Below, piece by piece: positions 1 to 13,200 of a DNA stretch of 64,000 bases (position 1 is its first letter; each line of letters begins with the position of its first letter). Below the pieces are notes generated by a model, which saw only the letters and a program-made list of their open reading frames with translations, did no database searches and was not told the DNA's origin. The stretch is from Azadirachta indica. Taxonomy: Eukaryota; Streptophyta; Magnoliopsida; Sapindales; Meliaceae. The translations under genes and the position numbers were made by a program. Location of the stretch: the NCBI GenBank assembly GCA_022749755.1, contig CM040448.1, positions 4,090,481 to 4,154,480 on the forward strand, given 5' to 3'.

Positions 1-751
1 ATATATTTCTTTTTGAAGAGGATTTGGACAGTGCTCGTTGATGATTTTTTAAATTAAGGATATATATATATATATATAGAAGAAGAAAGTAATATGTAGG
101 TTGATTTAGGTGTTTAAATAATTTAAATTAACTAAAGTTATTCTCTATTAATTACTTCGAAGATGATTCTATCATTCTAATACGCTAAATAACTTAATAA
201 TTCAAAATTAATTTCCTCGTGACATAGAATAAGACATATATACCAGTCATTTTCAAAGGTTTTTTTCCTTGGAAATTCTCTTTCATTCTATTAATTATAA
301 ATTGTCAAATACCAGAGCTTACACTTCAAACATCTATTTCTTTTCGATAATGAAATATGTAAGGAACAAATATTTTCGAAACATACTTCAGATTAAAATA
401 CAACACACTAATTAACATCTCCTGAATTTTAAACAATAATTAACTCTGAAATAGATGTTACATTTTAAAGTTATTATTACGACCATTTAATTAACAAATT
501 AATCCTACGGTTATCAAAAGCAAGTGGGCGTAAATCGGAAAGCAAAATTAACCAACTACAATACATTTGCATGTGAATGTACAGTGCTTTCAGAAAATTT
601 TCCCATAATACCTACCTACCAATTGAATTATTCATATATCCTTTATCATTAAAAAACAAAAAAAAAGACCTTTTCAAATATATAATTATATGTAACCACT
701 ACAACTCATATCACACATCACAACCACACTCACAGAAATTCATTCCATCCC
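1..751. other. Intergenic, upstream of the proline-rich gene
   Basis: No coding region is supported here. It is AT-rich DNA with a (TA)n tract near 61-80. The last ~150 bases should hold the promoter and leader of the gene starting at 752. An open frame beginning at 577 runs into that gene in another frame and lacks codon-like composition, so I treat it as noise. Confidence 0.6.
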
Positions 752-1198
752 ATGGCTCCAAAATTCATCCATGCAAATGCAAATGCAAATGCAATCTCCA
801 TAACTCTTGCTTTCTTCTTCTTATTTATTTTACCAAAATTTCAAGCCACGTCCATCCCACAGACTACTACACTACTGCCAACCCAAGCTTGCCCTTACCC
901 TTGTCTACCACCACCTATACCGACGACCAACTGCCCTCCACCGCCTTCGCTGCCACTTGCGCCGCCTCCACCGATGCCGTTTCTCCCACCTGAGCTTCCA
1001 TTATTTCCGCCTCCACCAGGGACAGTGATTTGGGCGGCTCCTCCACCTCCTAACCCAATATTGCCTTATTTTCCATGGTATTACAAGTACCCTCCTCCTC
1101 CACCGGACTCTTCCAAGGCAATGTCTATTAATAAGCAATCGTTGGCTATCTTTCCATGCAAGGTTTTAGTAGCATTGTTTGTTTTCCTTTGCTTTTAA
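752..1198 (+). CDS. Small secreted proline-rich (extensin-like) cell-wall protein
   Basis: A single exon encodes 148 residues. Residues 1 to about 33 form a signal peptide, with a hydrophobic core around ITLAFFFLFIL. Residues 45-130 are dominated by PPPP, PLPP and FPPPP runs, with a Cys-Pro-Tyr-Pro-Cys-type motif at the start of the mature region and repeated Pro-Cys/Cys-Pro steps. The last ~18 residues are hydrophobic again and end the protein, as in a GPI-anchor signal. This composition is that of hydroxyproline-rich or extensin-like wall proteins of plants, so a secreted or membrane-anchored apoplastic role is inferred. The coding start contains a GCAAAT hexamer repeat (773-795) that encodes alternating Asn-Ala within the signal peptide. 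No enzyme domain is present. The start at 752 is chosen because it gives the complete signal peptide. Exact function is unknown. Confidence 0.75.
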   Translation: MAPKFIHANANANAISITLAFFFLFILPKFQATSIPQTTTLLPTQACPYPCLPPPIPTTNCPPPPSLPLAPPPPMPFLPPELPLFPPPPGTVIWAAPPPPNPILPYFPWYYKYPPPPPDSSKAMSINKQSLAIFPCKVLVALFVFLCF

Positions 1199-2755
1199 TA
1201 TTATGCAAATTAAATCTGTAGCGGGAATCGACAATGGCGATTAAGTTAATGTAGGATGACAATGTTGTACAGTTTTCTTTTCTTTTTTCTATTTCTTTTA
1301 ATTTATTAATGTTCAGTTAACATTATAACTTAAAAGTTCCATTGTGTTTCCAAAAATATGAATGCTACATTAATTTTAAGGTTTCTACCAATGTTAAAAA
1401 TTATAACGTGATATTTTTTTGTGTAACATATAAGAAATTCACATAAACAAAATTAAAGAATTAATAATACAATGAGATAGAAGAAAAAAATTAGTAGGAC
1501 AGTTTCAATAAAATTATTTAATAAAAATATATTTTATATCTTCTTTTCTTGTCATAATTATCATTTTCATAATCGGAGAATTTTAAAACAATGTCCATAA
1601 ATTAAAATTTATGGTAGAGCTTATCAATTTCAGAATAATTTTTGGTAACAGGAATAATAAAAAAAAGAATATTAATTTAGGATCATAATCAAAATTTCAA
1701 AGTTTTTGGATTCTCTAATTACCATAATTAACATTATAGATGATAGAATATTGCCGCGATGACATAACACATAGGGCCAACGTTTGGTGATGGTGGTCCA
1801 AAAGATTCTTCATTGATGTAAAGTTATAAACGAATCATGAGCCAACTAACTTAATTATATGCGTATGATGTATAAAAAATGACAAAAGCAAGCATTATTT
1901 CAGAAATTTACTTCATATAAAATTTTGATAGAATGGAATCTTCTATGCAATTAATAATGTTAAGCTTTAATTAATAAGGGCCCCTCTTTGATGCTTACTC
2001 CTCAACCAATCTAACTTTCTAAGAGAATGATCAATTTCTATGAGAACAAACTCTTCTGCTTTTGATAACAACAAAGTTAAAAAGGAATCTGTCATTTCTC
2101 TAAAATACGAAAAAAGCATCGTATTATTATGATAAGTTGCATATAGTTTATTTTCTTTTAATTCATATAACAAAACAACGTAGTCAGTTTAGAATGTTGA
2201 TTAAATATTTATAAGGTAAGGGCTCACAATAAAAAAACGTTATCATTGAAATAGAGAAATATATATGCTTATAAGCATTTACTCAATTTATGTGTAGTTT
2301 CTTGGACTTGTGCTTGAGATTTAAGAATTTAAAATTTTTTTTAAATATAAAAATTAAGAAAATAAAGCGAATAAGATGTATGAATCCTCTGTCTAAATTA
2401 TTTTCCCTATATTTATAATTATTCATTAAAGTCAAAGACAAAATATTTAAAAAAAATATTTGTATATATATAATATATAATTTTCAATATATAGGACTAA
2501 TATTTCATATGCTATTATAAACGTGTTTAACTATTTTTATTCTCTCAAAACAAATGGTATTATTTAAAATGATTTAAGATCTTTTTAAAATTAATTCTAC
2601 TGAAAAAGAAAGAAAAGAAGAGTGGGTGCTCATGGAATGTTGCACAAGAAGACAGAAAGAAAAAAAAGGTAGAACAAATATGCATAGCTAGCCAGCAACA
2701 GCTTATTATTCTCTAAAATTTAGCTGTGAATACATAAAGTGATCATTCATTCATA

Positions 2756-2788
<33 letters not shown>

Positions 2789-3064
2789 AAGTCAAGTAAT
2801 ATATTATAATAGTAAAGGCATCGTGATTCATGAAGCTTACTTTACTTTATTCACCACTGAAGAAGTAGAATATTATTCCTCCAAATTTGGGTACCAAATT
2901 GTTTTCAAAACGTAGCTTAATTTTGTAAAGGTGAAGTGCACATATGCCCTTTGAGAATAAAGTCGATCTCCATAACCCATTGCATTGCTTCAGAGTTTGA
3001 TAAAAATATGTATCCATTAACAATTAAAACCTCCATGAAGATACGGCCCTACTACATACACACA

Positions 3065-3165
3065 GATGCCATGGATGAATGCATGAAGAGGAGGAGAAAG
3101 CTTTACTGGTAGAGATGCTATGGATGATGAATGCCTGAAGAGAGGGACAAAGCTTTACTGGTAGA
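3065..3165. repeat. Tandem duplication, ~50 bp unit, 2 copies
   Basis: Copy 1 (3065-3113) and copy 2 (3114-3165) both read GATGC.ATGGATGA..., then AAAGCTTTACTGGTAGAG. They differ by a few substitutions and small indels. Directly visible in the sequence; no function is evident. Confidence 0.8.
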
Positions 3166-3356
3166 GGTATGTATGCAGTCTCTCTCTACTATTCGATCTC
3201 TTAATTATTTCTTAGAGTACTGCTTAATTAATTCTTCACGATGAACAAATTTCTGACAAGAAACTTAACTGCAACAGCCAACAATTTTATTGACAGGAAA
3301 GGTAATCCACACGATGATCTTATCATGTTAATTTCTTTCAGGAGCATATATCTATC

Positions 3357-3391
<35 letters not shown>

Positions 3392-3392
3392 T

Positions 3393-3610
3393 ATTGGCTA
3401 GGTGGTACCTGCGATTGTTAATCTTATATATCTTCTGAATTAGGTACACACAAACACAACTAATGACTTTTTATAAAGATTACTCATATATATATATATA
3501 TATACACATACATAATATTGGCTAGGTGGTACCTGCGATTGTCAATCTTATATATCTTCTGAATTAGGTACACAAAAACACAACTAATGACTTTTTATAA
3601 AGATTACTCA
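3393..3610. repeat. Direct repeat, 94 bp, 2 copies with period 124
   Basis: A 94 bp segment beginning ATTGGCTAGGTGGTACCTGC at 3393-3486 recurs at 3517-3610 almost unchanged. A (TA)n tract precedes each copy. The near identity points to a recent duplication primed by the TA microsatellite. Confidence 0.85.
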
Positions 3611-4242
3611 TTTCTTTTCGCTCATATTTAGTATCAATAAACAACGATCACCTGAATACTAAACAAAGTAAAGGATTCATTGCTCTCAAAACCACATAGT
3701 AACGCAGATCTGTTCTAGCTTTACTTTCCGCACTCACATATCTATGAACATGATGTAATTGATGATCATGCTCCAAGTTAACCCACGTCAGAACTCATGC
3801 TAGTGTTGCAGACCAAGTTGCAACATGTCCATTCACCTTAAATAGAAAAGATTAACATGAAAGCAGGCAGAGAAAATGCGAACATGTGTTAAAGCTATAA
3901 CTTCATTCTACAGAGAATGCATAAGGCAAAATATAACAGAATTTACTTTTCATTTATTCTATCCAACCATTTGCATGTATAAATGAGATTCCAATATATA
4001 ATCTCCCTCTTAGGCATAATTCTTGATACAAACCTGTATAAATAGCTGCCAATTCCAAGTAAATCACCCTATAAATGGTAGTTGTATACTCTCACTCTCA
4101 GATCAAATGGTAAAAGATGAACTTCAAGACAGCATCTCGGAACTGCTTCACCTGGAATCACAAAGTCCAGGTCAGTGTATACTTAATTCCAACATTGTTG
4201 CTTCCCTTGCAGAAGCCGTGCAGCAAGATCTCAACAATTTCC

Positions 4243-7200
4243 TTATACACAGCTGCAATCCAATGCCTTGATTGTATTTCGACGCCACATTGCAGTATCA
4301 GGATCAAAACTCAGCTCCCATGTTGGCCAGTAGTGCAAATCCTGCTTTAGCGTTAAGACTCGAGGCTTCCCATTCAGATGAACTGTCCTTACACGAACAA
4401 ACTCTCCATGTTCTATTTCCTAAATTAGTATAAAGAAAACAAGTAATTAGTATCTAACTCAATCTAATAGTATAAATAATGTAATGAAGCAGTGTATTAA
4501 AAGAATGAACAACTATTACTCAAATAGCAATCACGGTAAAATCTAAATAGCTGCAACCTTGCAACTTTGCTATGAGGTAGCACTAGTCAGTTAAACCCTA
4601 GATTCTCTAGCCAAATGTTGTCACATTGAGTGATATCTGCAACCTTGCATGTTTACTATGACGAAGCACTAGGGAGTTGACCATAGATTCTCCATCCAAA
4701 TGGATCACTTTCAGTGATAGCAATGGAAATAGAAGAAAACAGGATAAGATGCCTCATGTAATGCTTAAGAAAGTGATTTGAACTTTACATATTTGTAGCT
4801 TCACCCAAAGGGAAATCTTCAAACATTTTACATAAGTAAAAGAAGATCTAGCAAGTGGCTTTTTTAACACTTAGTACTTCCACACATATCAAGTGTGTTT
4901 TTGCAAGCGCCAGTGTAGATGTACAGAAGTAAATTGATAATACTGGAAGATGAATGTCACAAACAAATACATGTATGTAGCTGATATACCTTTGTCACGT
5001 TAACAAATGCATCTAAATCAGGAGTCAGTTTTCCGTTGATTTCAATTATCCACTGAAGAGCATACAAACCATATCGATGCACTGGACTACCATGACACCA
5101 CCTGAAGATATGGATAGATCATCAAAACTATATTCAGCAAGAGGGATTTCCAAAGAGAAAAGAAGATATTTATTTCTGATCAAAATCAAGCATTTCAAAG
5201 CGGTAAATATTAGTACACGGGAAGCAAAGAATGGTACATTTAATGTACAAAAACTCCAAATAAAAAATAAAAAATGAAGAAAAAATAGCTTCTGAAACTC
5301 AAAAAGATCTAAAAAGACAGTGAAAGAGAACAAATAACCATGTGGGATAGAGAAATATACAAGCATATAGCTCTTAGATTTCAAAGGGCATTCAACACTT
5401 CTTTCAATCCAACAACCTGATGCTTGGCCAAAAAGGGTAAGTGTGGAAATTAGTAATCTGTTATGGGTTTATGTTAAGCTGTTATGATAAAGCAATTATA
5501 GTCAAATTTTACAAATGCTGGCGTAAAAAGTGGTTACAATAAATTAGGTTCATTTTATATTTTAAATTTCCAGACCAAAAATGCAGAACTACGTCACGCT
5601 CACAAACAGTTTTTCAATACCTGCTTCATCTTACATTCACATTTCTGGACCCGAAATGCAGTCCAGCCTCATCCAGATTACAACATATAAAAAAAAAATT
5701 GTCTTTTGGAATCTCCAAGAGCAAAGAACCATCAGAGAGAGATTTTATAGAATAGGGAAGAGGAGAGAGTACAAAGAATGAGTATAAACATCAAATGAAT
5801 CTAAAATTCAGCATTTCTTAAACATTCAACAGTAACTGCTTTTGAAATTACCGTGGGGAGTCCCACCAGTGGAAAAATTATACCCATGTTAGCCAGAAAA
5901 ATTAGCAACCTAGTTGCCTTCTCTGTTTATGTGCAAGAAGGCAAAAGGACCAAGGAAGTTTCATTGTTGAGTGAATTTCTAACATGACCTTAAGATAATG
6001 CTTCATTTGTTCATAACCCAAACATGCATGTCCCAACATTACAAGGCTTGATGTTATCTCCACATGGAGAAAAGCATGAAACTTCAATGGAAAAAGAAAG
6101 AATTCTCACCTCGCCACATAAACACCATGACCTTCTTCGGGAAGAAAACCAAGAGCACGGACTGCTGGATGAGGATCCTGAACAATACAACCACACCAGT
6201 TTATCACACGTGTTGTTCCATTCCCATCTCTAACATCTGTTCCTACCTGAAGATCAATCTCACGTCCCTGCAAATCACATGGATCAAAGTGTCTAGACAA
6301 TTATTTTACAGCTCTTAAATAGCTAAACAACAACTTAGTGCTCACTCATATATACAAATGTTAGATAACAACCACTCCAAAAAGCTAGTTTTGTCAACTG
6401 AAAACAAAATATTAAAAGGCAGAGGAGGGAACTAAAACCTGAAATTTATACAGAGTAGATCAATTTGCTCACCTGCCGAAAAATTGTCATGTCAAGTTTT
6501 CCATCAGTTTCACCACATTTGTCCAAGGCTTGGCAAGCCTTTTCTATGTCATGGAAGCAAGTAACTGGCTGCTTATTGACTGCCAGCACCATATCACCCT
6601 GTTCCAGTAAATTTTCAGCTTTCGATCCAGCCAAACAACCTTTAACGCGTAAAACTTGTCGTCTAACTGGATCTTTCTTGACAAGAGCCTACAGGAAATG
6701 TTAATCAAATAGTTAACAACATAAATCTTAATATTTCTGTACTATAAATATAGTTCAAGCAGCATCCATCTCAAACACCAAAAAGTAATCACGAAAGAGC
6801 AGTTGCCTTTTAAAATTTAAGATCCAAAATTCACTCTGGTATTGCAACTGTTACTTATCGCAACCAATAATGAACCACCCAGTATCCAAGGCATTGCAAA
6901 ATGATCAATATTCAGCCAGTGCAAATCTAACAATTGGCAATCGAAAAGATTATAACAGCATTGCACGGCTAAGAAAATGCAGGCAATATGCCCTTTTAAA
7001 AAGATGAAGCAATACCATGCACTGAGAATCTATTAGACTTAGACATGACATCTATGGCTACTGTTGAATAACACAATGTCACAAGAACTTCAACATGTGC
7101 TGAACAAATCTACAAAGCAATCTAACCTGAATCTGAATATATATACACGCAACCTAAGTTACAAGGACAAAGACTTAACTAGAAAAACCTTAGTCAACCA

Positions 7201-10200
7201 AATTCAAAATTAGTAAATGCCACACTGTATGCCATTGGCAAATCAAAATAATTTACCCTCAATTAAGCATTACTTCCTCAATTTGACATTACCTAAATAC
7301 CAAATAAAACTAATATCAAATCATGCCCTATTGGCTCCATAGTCAATAAATTATGATTTTGGAGCCTCACCATCACAGTAAATAGCAAAATGACTTGATA
7401 TAAAAATGCATTTTGCTTAGAAAGCAGAAAAGTGAAACAATGAAGATTACCATACAAAAGTATTTCTCAAAAGTAAGCACTGTTATGGAAGAAACCCAAC
7501 ATATTGCACATTCAATAGAAGATTTAACATAAGAAAGAAAGCGTACTTCCACCCAATTATCATTCAGACCAAAACTCCGAGCCTTTGAAAGCAAAGTAGG
7601 ATAAAGTTCAACCTCCAAAATCCGAACAAGTGGCATTGGCCTTTTGACACCATTTATGAGAAGAGATGGTCCACTTGCACCAGATATGATTTTGTCAAGA
7701 ACTCGGCTGATTGTATAAATTGGAATACCTCTAACAAATTGATGATCCTCTGAAGAACTGCAACCAAATTTCAGCTGAAATTGGAGATGTAAGCAACAGA
7801 GAAATTGCCATAATGAATCAGGCCATAAGCAATAATTTAGAGAGAAGAAACCTTAGTTTTCTTTTTCTTTTTTTTTTTTGGGGAAAGAACAGTAGAAACC
7901 TGAGTTGAAAAGCTTCCCCAGATAGCTTGCACTCTTCCTTGCTCATCAGTCAGCACGCCCGAAAATGTACTACCAAAGTCTGCGTTACAGCACATAAGAA
8001 TAATCAACTGAACTGAGACCAGCTTTTAGAAAATAAATATCTATTTTCTACAATGGTAACTCCCTCACCAGTATCAAGCTCAATAACTTCCATATTCATT
8101 GCCCGGTATCGTGGACAATCAGCTGAGCTGATATTCAGAGCAGCACTTGGATTGGTTACAATGGATTTCCTAGATGTTGCTTGTAGACTTCTACTTAGCC
8201 CCACAAGATATACTGAATCCCCACGGCGTAATGCAGGCTCTATTTGATAAAAATACAAAGGTTGACACACATGATAAACAGAGTAAGGATGGTGGCACGT
8301 CAATAAAATGCAAAGAAAAAACAGATCATCAGAATCTGAAGGTTAGCACAAGGGAAGAAATGCAAAAAGCCAAACTACCAGGAAGTAACTCAGCAGCACG
8401 AACCACTGAGGCACCAGCAACCCCCAGCGCAGAAGGGTCATATGCAATTAGAGCAAAATTGTGAACAGGATGAAGAAAGACCACCTGCAATGGAAAGTCG
8501 GCAACTTAATTAATATTTTAGAACAATAGGATTCAGTTTTTCATGTCTGATAAGCTTACCTCTCCCGGTATTTCAACCGGAAAAGCAGCAAATGACAGCA
8601 TCACATCAGAAGAAGATATTGCAACTGTGTTCTTGTCAACTGCAACCAAGCCCATGCTTTGGGAATGGTATATGATGACTCCAGTCCCAAAAAAATGTTG
8701 TGAATGGATACCGTCAATCATACATGATGGCGGGACATGAACCTGCAAATATAACAATCAATTTATTTTACTTTTCAAGAGATTATTTCTGCCACATACG
8801 CTCTCTTAAAATAATAACAATACAGACAGGACAACCTATGCTATATTACTCAACAGCATAACAATAAGAGTTTTTGAACATAATTGCAGCTGCATATAGT
8901 GCTTTGAGAATTAAATTAGACAGTGCCATAACAGCATGTTCAGTATCTCTTGAAGTTTGTATAAGACACAACCGACAGGATGATGTCTCCCAGTTTCACA
9001 ATATGATCCCAGCCCACCCCAGTACCAAAAAGGGAAAGAAAAAAGATCTCAACTATTTATCATTCAGTATGAAACGAAAATAATAAGTTTAATTATAAAC
9101 AAACAAAGGAAATACACTCAATAATATCAAAAAAAGATAAGTAGAAAGTGAGAAAGATAAAACTATTTCCACTTTGTTCCATTGAAAACTACAGCGAGCA
9201 AAAGTTTTCTGCATTCTCATGTATTTGGTGCACCAGGAGCAGTAGATGAACAAAATCCCGAACAATTAAAAATCAAGATAATCAGAACCTACAACATACT
9301 GTAACTAACAGCCACCAAAGCCATCCAACCACCAGCACAGAAGCATAGATATATTTCCACAAAAGAAAAAACTTAAAAAGTTACAGGAAAGCAAATCACT
9401 TTCACTGAAAGTATTAAAGATGCATTTCATTTCAAAAAAGGAAGATATAAAGAAAGAAGACAGCCAACGAAAATTCTCCATGAATGAATGAGTAAGACTT
9501 GTTAGCAACACCAACATATAATTTATTAATACAGGCATCAAAAGTGTAAATTCTGATACCACAAAGAATGAACTATTTTTCCTAATGACAAATATTTTAA
9601 TTTAACAAAGCAATAAAGAAAACATCAATAGAAGTACCAGAAAATGGTTGACCAAAAACAAAGAAATGAAGCATTACAAGAGTAGACAGATGAATATACA
9701 AAACTTCTGAAAAGTTACCTCAAACATTACAAGAGTAGGCTCTATGACGCGTTCTGCAAATGAAGCATTTGTCGACACTGCAGCTGCACCAAGATAATCT
9801 CTTGGACCAGCATTGTCCATGGTACCTGTGTCCTCCAACCTTACATCTCCACTTTCATCTGGGGAGGAGTCAGCAACAACTCCATCAGCAGATGCAAACT
9901 CTTCTACTCGTCGTTTCTTTCTTCCACCATCAGATTCATGCTGAGAATGTGATTCTGCAGAACCATGTTCATGTGCAGTATCCATACTAGTAGCACCATC
10001 AGTCAACTCTTGCTTATTACCTTGACGCATATGTTCCATATGAACAGGCTCACCACATGATGGCACTGCTTGACTCATTACTCCTTGTCCTCCACCATTT
10101 ATACCAGAAGACAACAGCAAAGACTTAGATGGAATTGCAGGTTTTGCTGCCCACAAACCAGAACTGTCATCACGAGTGTATATCTGAGGAGGGGCATACC

Positions 10201-13200
10201 ATTCATGGCGATCAATTGTGACTAGGACAGACTGCAGTGGAATAAGCAAAAAATCAATTAAAATACTTATTTACTTAAAGCAATAAGTGCTTATGCATGC
10301 ACACACACACACAAAGGAGAGAGAGAGAGATAGAGTTATGTGTGCACACACATGCAAAGGAGAGAGAGAAAGGTAACAATATCAATGCAACTATGAAGAG
10401 AATATACAGTCGCACAGTCAATTATAGAAAACCAGAAAGGAAAATTAGCTAGAGTTATTTCCATGTTTGTGAAGACCAATTGAGTTAATGGAGGCTAATA
10501 CAAGTGAGAATCAATAAGCAGTCAACACAGCTGAATACTCAACTATAAGAGGACACCAGAAAGAGTAATGACAGATTACAAATAGTTTAACAATAACTCC
10601 CTGACACTTCAACTAGATAATTGCAAAAAAAAAATAGCTTCAATTTGAACAAGATACCATAGCAGAGCACAACTGCCCCTTTCAAGTAAACTTATCTGGT
10701 GTCTTATGCTTTCTATTTGGAGACCATCAAGTTCACAACAGATCAAATCCAGAAATTATTTTACCAAAAGTAAACCAACCAAAAAAAAAAAAAAAGAACC
10801 ATAAACATAAGGCATACATCTAAATCTTGTTGATCCTAATGGTGATATCCCTCAGCCTACCTCACCTCAGTCAACAAATGCTTTAGTTAGCCAAGAACTC
10901 TATTGAACTAAATTACAAACTCCAGAAATCATATATATCTAATTAAATGCCACACGGCAGATTGACAAACCTATGCACCATTTCAACATCCTTCTACATA
11001 AAAGGCAGCATATTCTGCCTCATGTAAACGGCTTTGGCGAGTCTTTGATCCTTTTTAGGTGTGCACACTGGTCCTACCCGTTATCCATGTAATACTATCA
11101 ACAAATTACTCCTGGGCTGATAGACAAACCCCTATACAGCAAAAAAGAGGAGCAGTACCACTAAAGCCAAAATCCAGCTCTTTTTACAAACTAGAACTAT
11201 GGTAAAACAAACACATTTCATCCTGAAATACATGTCCTGGAAGAGGCAGCTCTCATCAACTTATTTCAGCACCCCTCACCTATCCTCTTCTCAGTATTTT
11301 CATTCATTCACCCAACTAATAGACAGAAAAGCGAAGAAAAAGGATCACTAGTATCCATCTAATTAATATACCAACATACCCATGTATGCAAATTAATTAT
11401 ACAGATGATATGCAGAAATGTGAACAGAAAATATAGCAATGATGTGTGCCAATATATATCAACTCTGGTGAAAATAGCTGCAATAGTTAAAGTTATATAC
11501 CTTCCTGCGATGACGATCAACATAGCTTATATATTCTAAAGGAACGCGAGCACCTCTAGACAGCTTGGATAGAACTGAGATTAGATGTTCAAGTTGTGAT
11601 ATCTCCTCACCAGCAAATTTCTTAATGATGGCATGGCGAGGGACACCTGCTCTAAATAGCATATATCTGCAATAGTTGAACATAATAGTTGTAAAAAGTA
11701 ATGACAACAAAGTAAGGACATTGAAAAGATAGATTACATTAAATAAAAATAGCATTGTACAAGTTGCAATATTTTCTTGCAAGTTGCAGAAAATAGAGTA
11801 ATCAGCGATAATGTGTAGGCAATGGGTGGCAGGGTTTACCCATTAAAATCATTAAGTAATTAATCATTGAATTGGTTACACTTAAAAGATGCGATATATA
11901 AAGAATATAAACAATGTTTCAAAGAGAGATGAGCAATGCCCAATGTAGGCCAGCCAACAAAGGCAACAACAATAAATGAGGTCTCTAGCAGGGAACAAAT
12001 ACATGACAACATGCTAACAATAAAATGAAGCCATAAAAGAAAATTTAAGAAAGTTGATCTAGATATACTTACCCAGGTTCTGCAACGTATGCAAGACCAC
12101 AAGGAAAACGGAAATTTCTAGCCTGTTCAGGAAAAACAACTATATAAATAGTGTGTCATCACACTCAATTCAAACCAAGAATAAATCATGTTACCACACA
12201 CACTATCTTCATGTAATGCAATTGGTTGAAGTCATGCCAAATTCTAGCAAACTTGACTGTACGATCTACATAAACTTAAGAGAATGCTCGAAATAGCTCC
12301 AAATGACACAGAATGTTCAACTTTAAGAGCTAAACAGCATGTACTCAGAACCGAACAGAACCTATTTGATGAAATTAAAGCAGGTACAGCCAATAAAGGG
12401 TCCATCAGCCACACATATTGTCATTTGTGCCAGAAAGAACCACAAACTGGGAGTGATTGCAGAATTCACAAACAGAGAAGCCTAATATAGCTTTTTCCAA
12501 CAATAGAAACTTCAACAGCAGCACACAAGAAGCTCCATAAATCAATTAACATCAGATGGTTTTTTCGTTGAGAACCTCCTAAACCCAAAAAGGAGAATAA
12601 ATAAGGATTCTCAGAAATATTACCTCTGTAAGGAAAAGAGAACAAGTATAAAAAGGCCAAGCCTGATGTTTCAGTTAAGACATGTCGCATATAGGAGCGC
12701 ATGTGGACAAGGTGCACAAAAAGCTCTGCCTAATTGCTATTGTTACAAATGACAGACAAGAATTAATGTACAGTGGAATGTTGTAAGGGACTAATATAGA
12801 AAAAGACTAGGCCAATCAAAAGGCTTAGGCTATGCGATAAAAACATAATAGCTGAAGGAGATATGCTTTATATAAAGCACAATAGAAAAGTGAGATTCTA
12901 GTAGCATTGCCTGAGTATGCTCAATATTATTGCAGTCTTCAGATAACATTATCTGCAAACATGCATGAGAAATATGCAATGTGCAGTGTTTGCTTAAACT
13001 AGCACAAGAGCCTATGAGCTTCTCAACAGCTGAACAGAGCCAAGCATGGAATACACAGGCAATTGTATCCAAACTGATACTTCTATTGACAAAATGATTT
13101 CTTTGATCCCATCATTAAAAAGTTTCACAAAGAAAACGAGCAAGAAAATAAGGGAAAAAACTTGAAATTCATTCATAACAGAAAATGAAACTCTTAGCCT

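Larger units (their letters stand above)
1199..4242. other. Intergenic, 3 kb, repeats only
   Basis: Separates the proline-rich gene from the 3' end of the DEG7 gene. It holds a (GA)n microsatellite at 2759-2787, two small tandem duplications near 3.1 and 3.4-3.6 kb (listed separately) and (TA)n tracts. The part nearest 4242 should be the DEG7 3' UTR. No protein-coding region is convincing. Confidence 0.6.

Noticed and set aside
577..993. Open frame of 138 residues overlapping the proline-rich gene
   Set aside because: It begins in non-coding AT-rich DNA, and its second half is a shifted reading of the proline codons.
1967..2173. Minus-strand frame of 68 residues with protein-like look
   Set aside because: Short, isolated, no recognised family, no flanking splice signals; not enough to call a gene.
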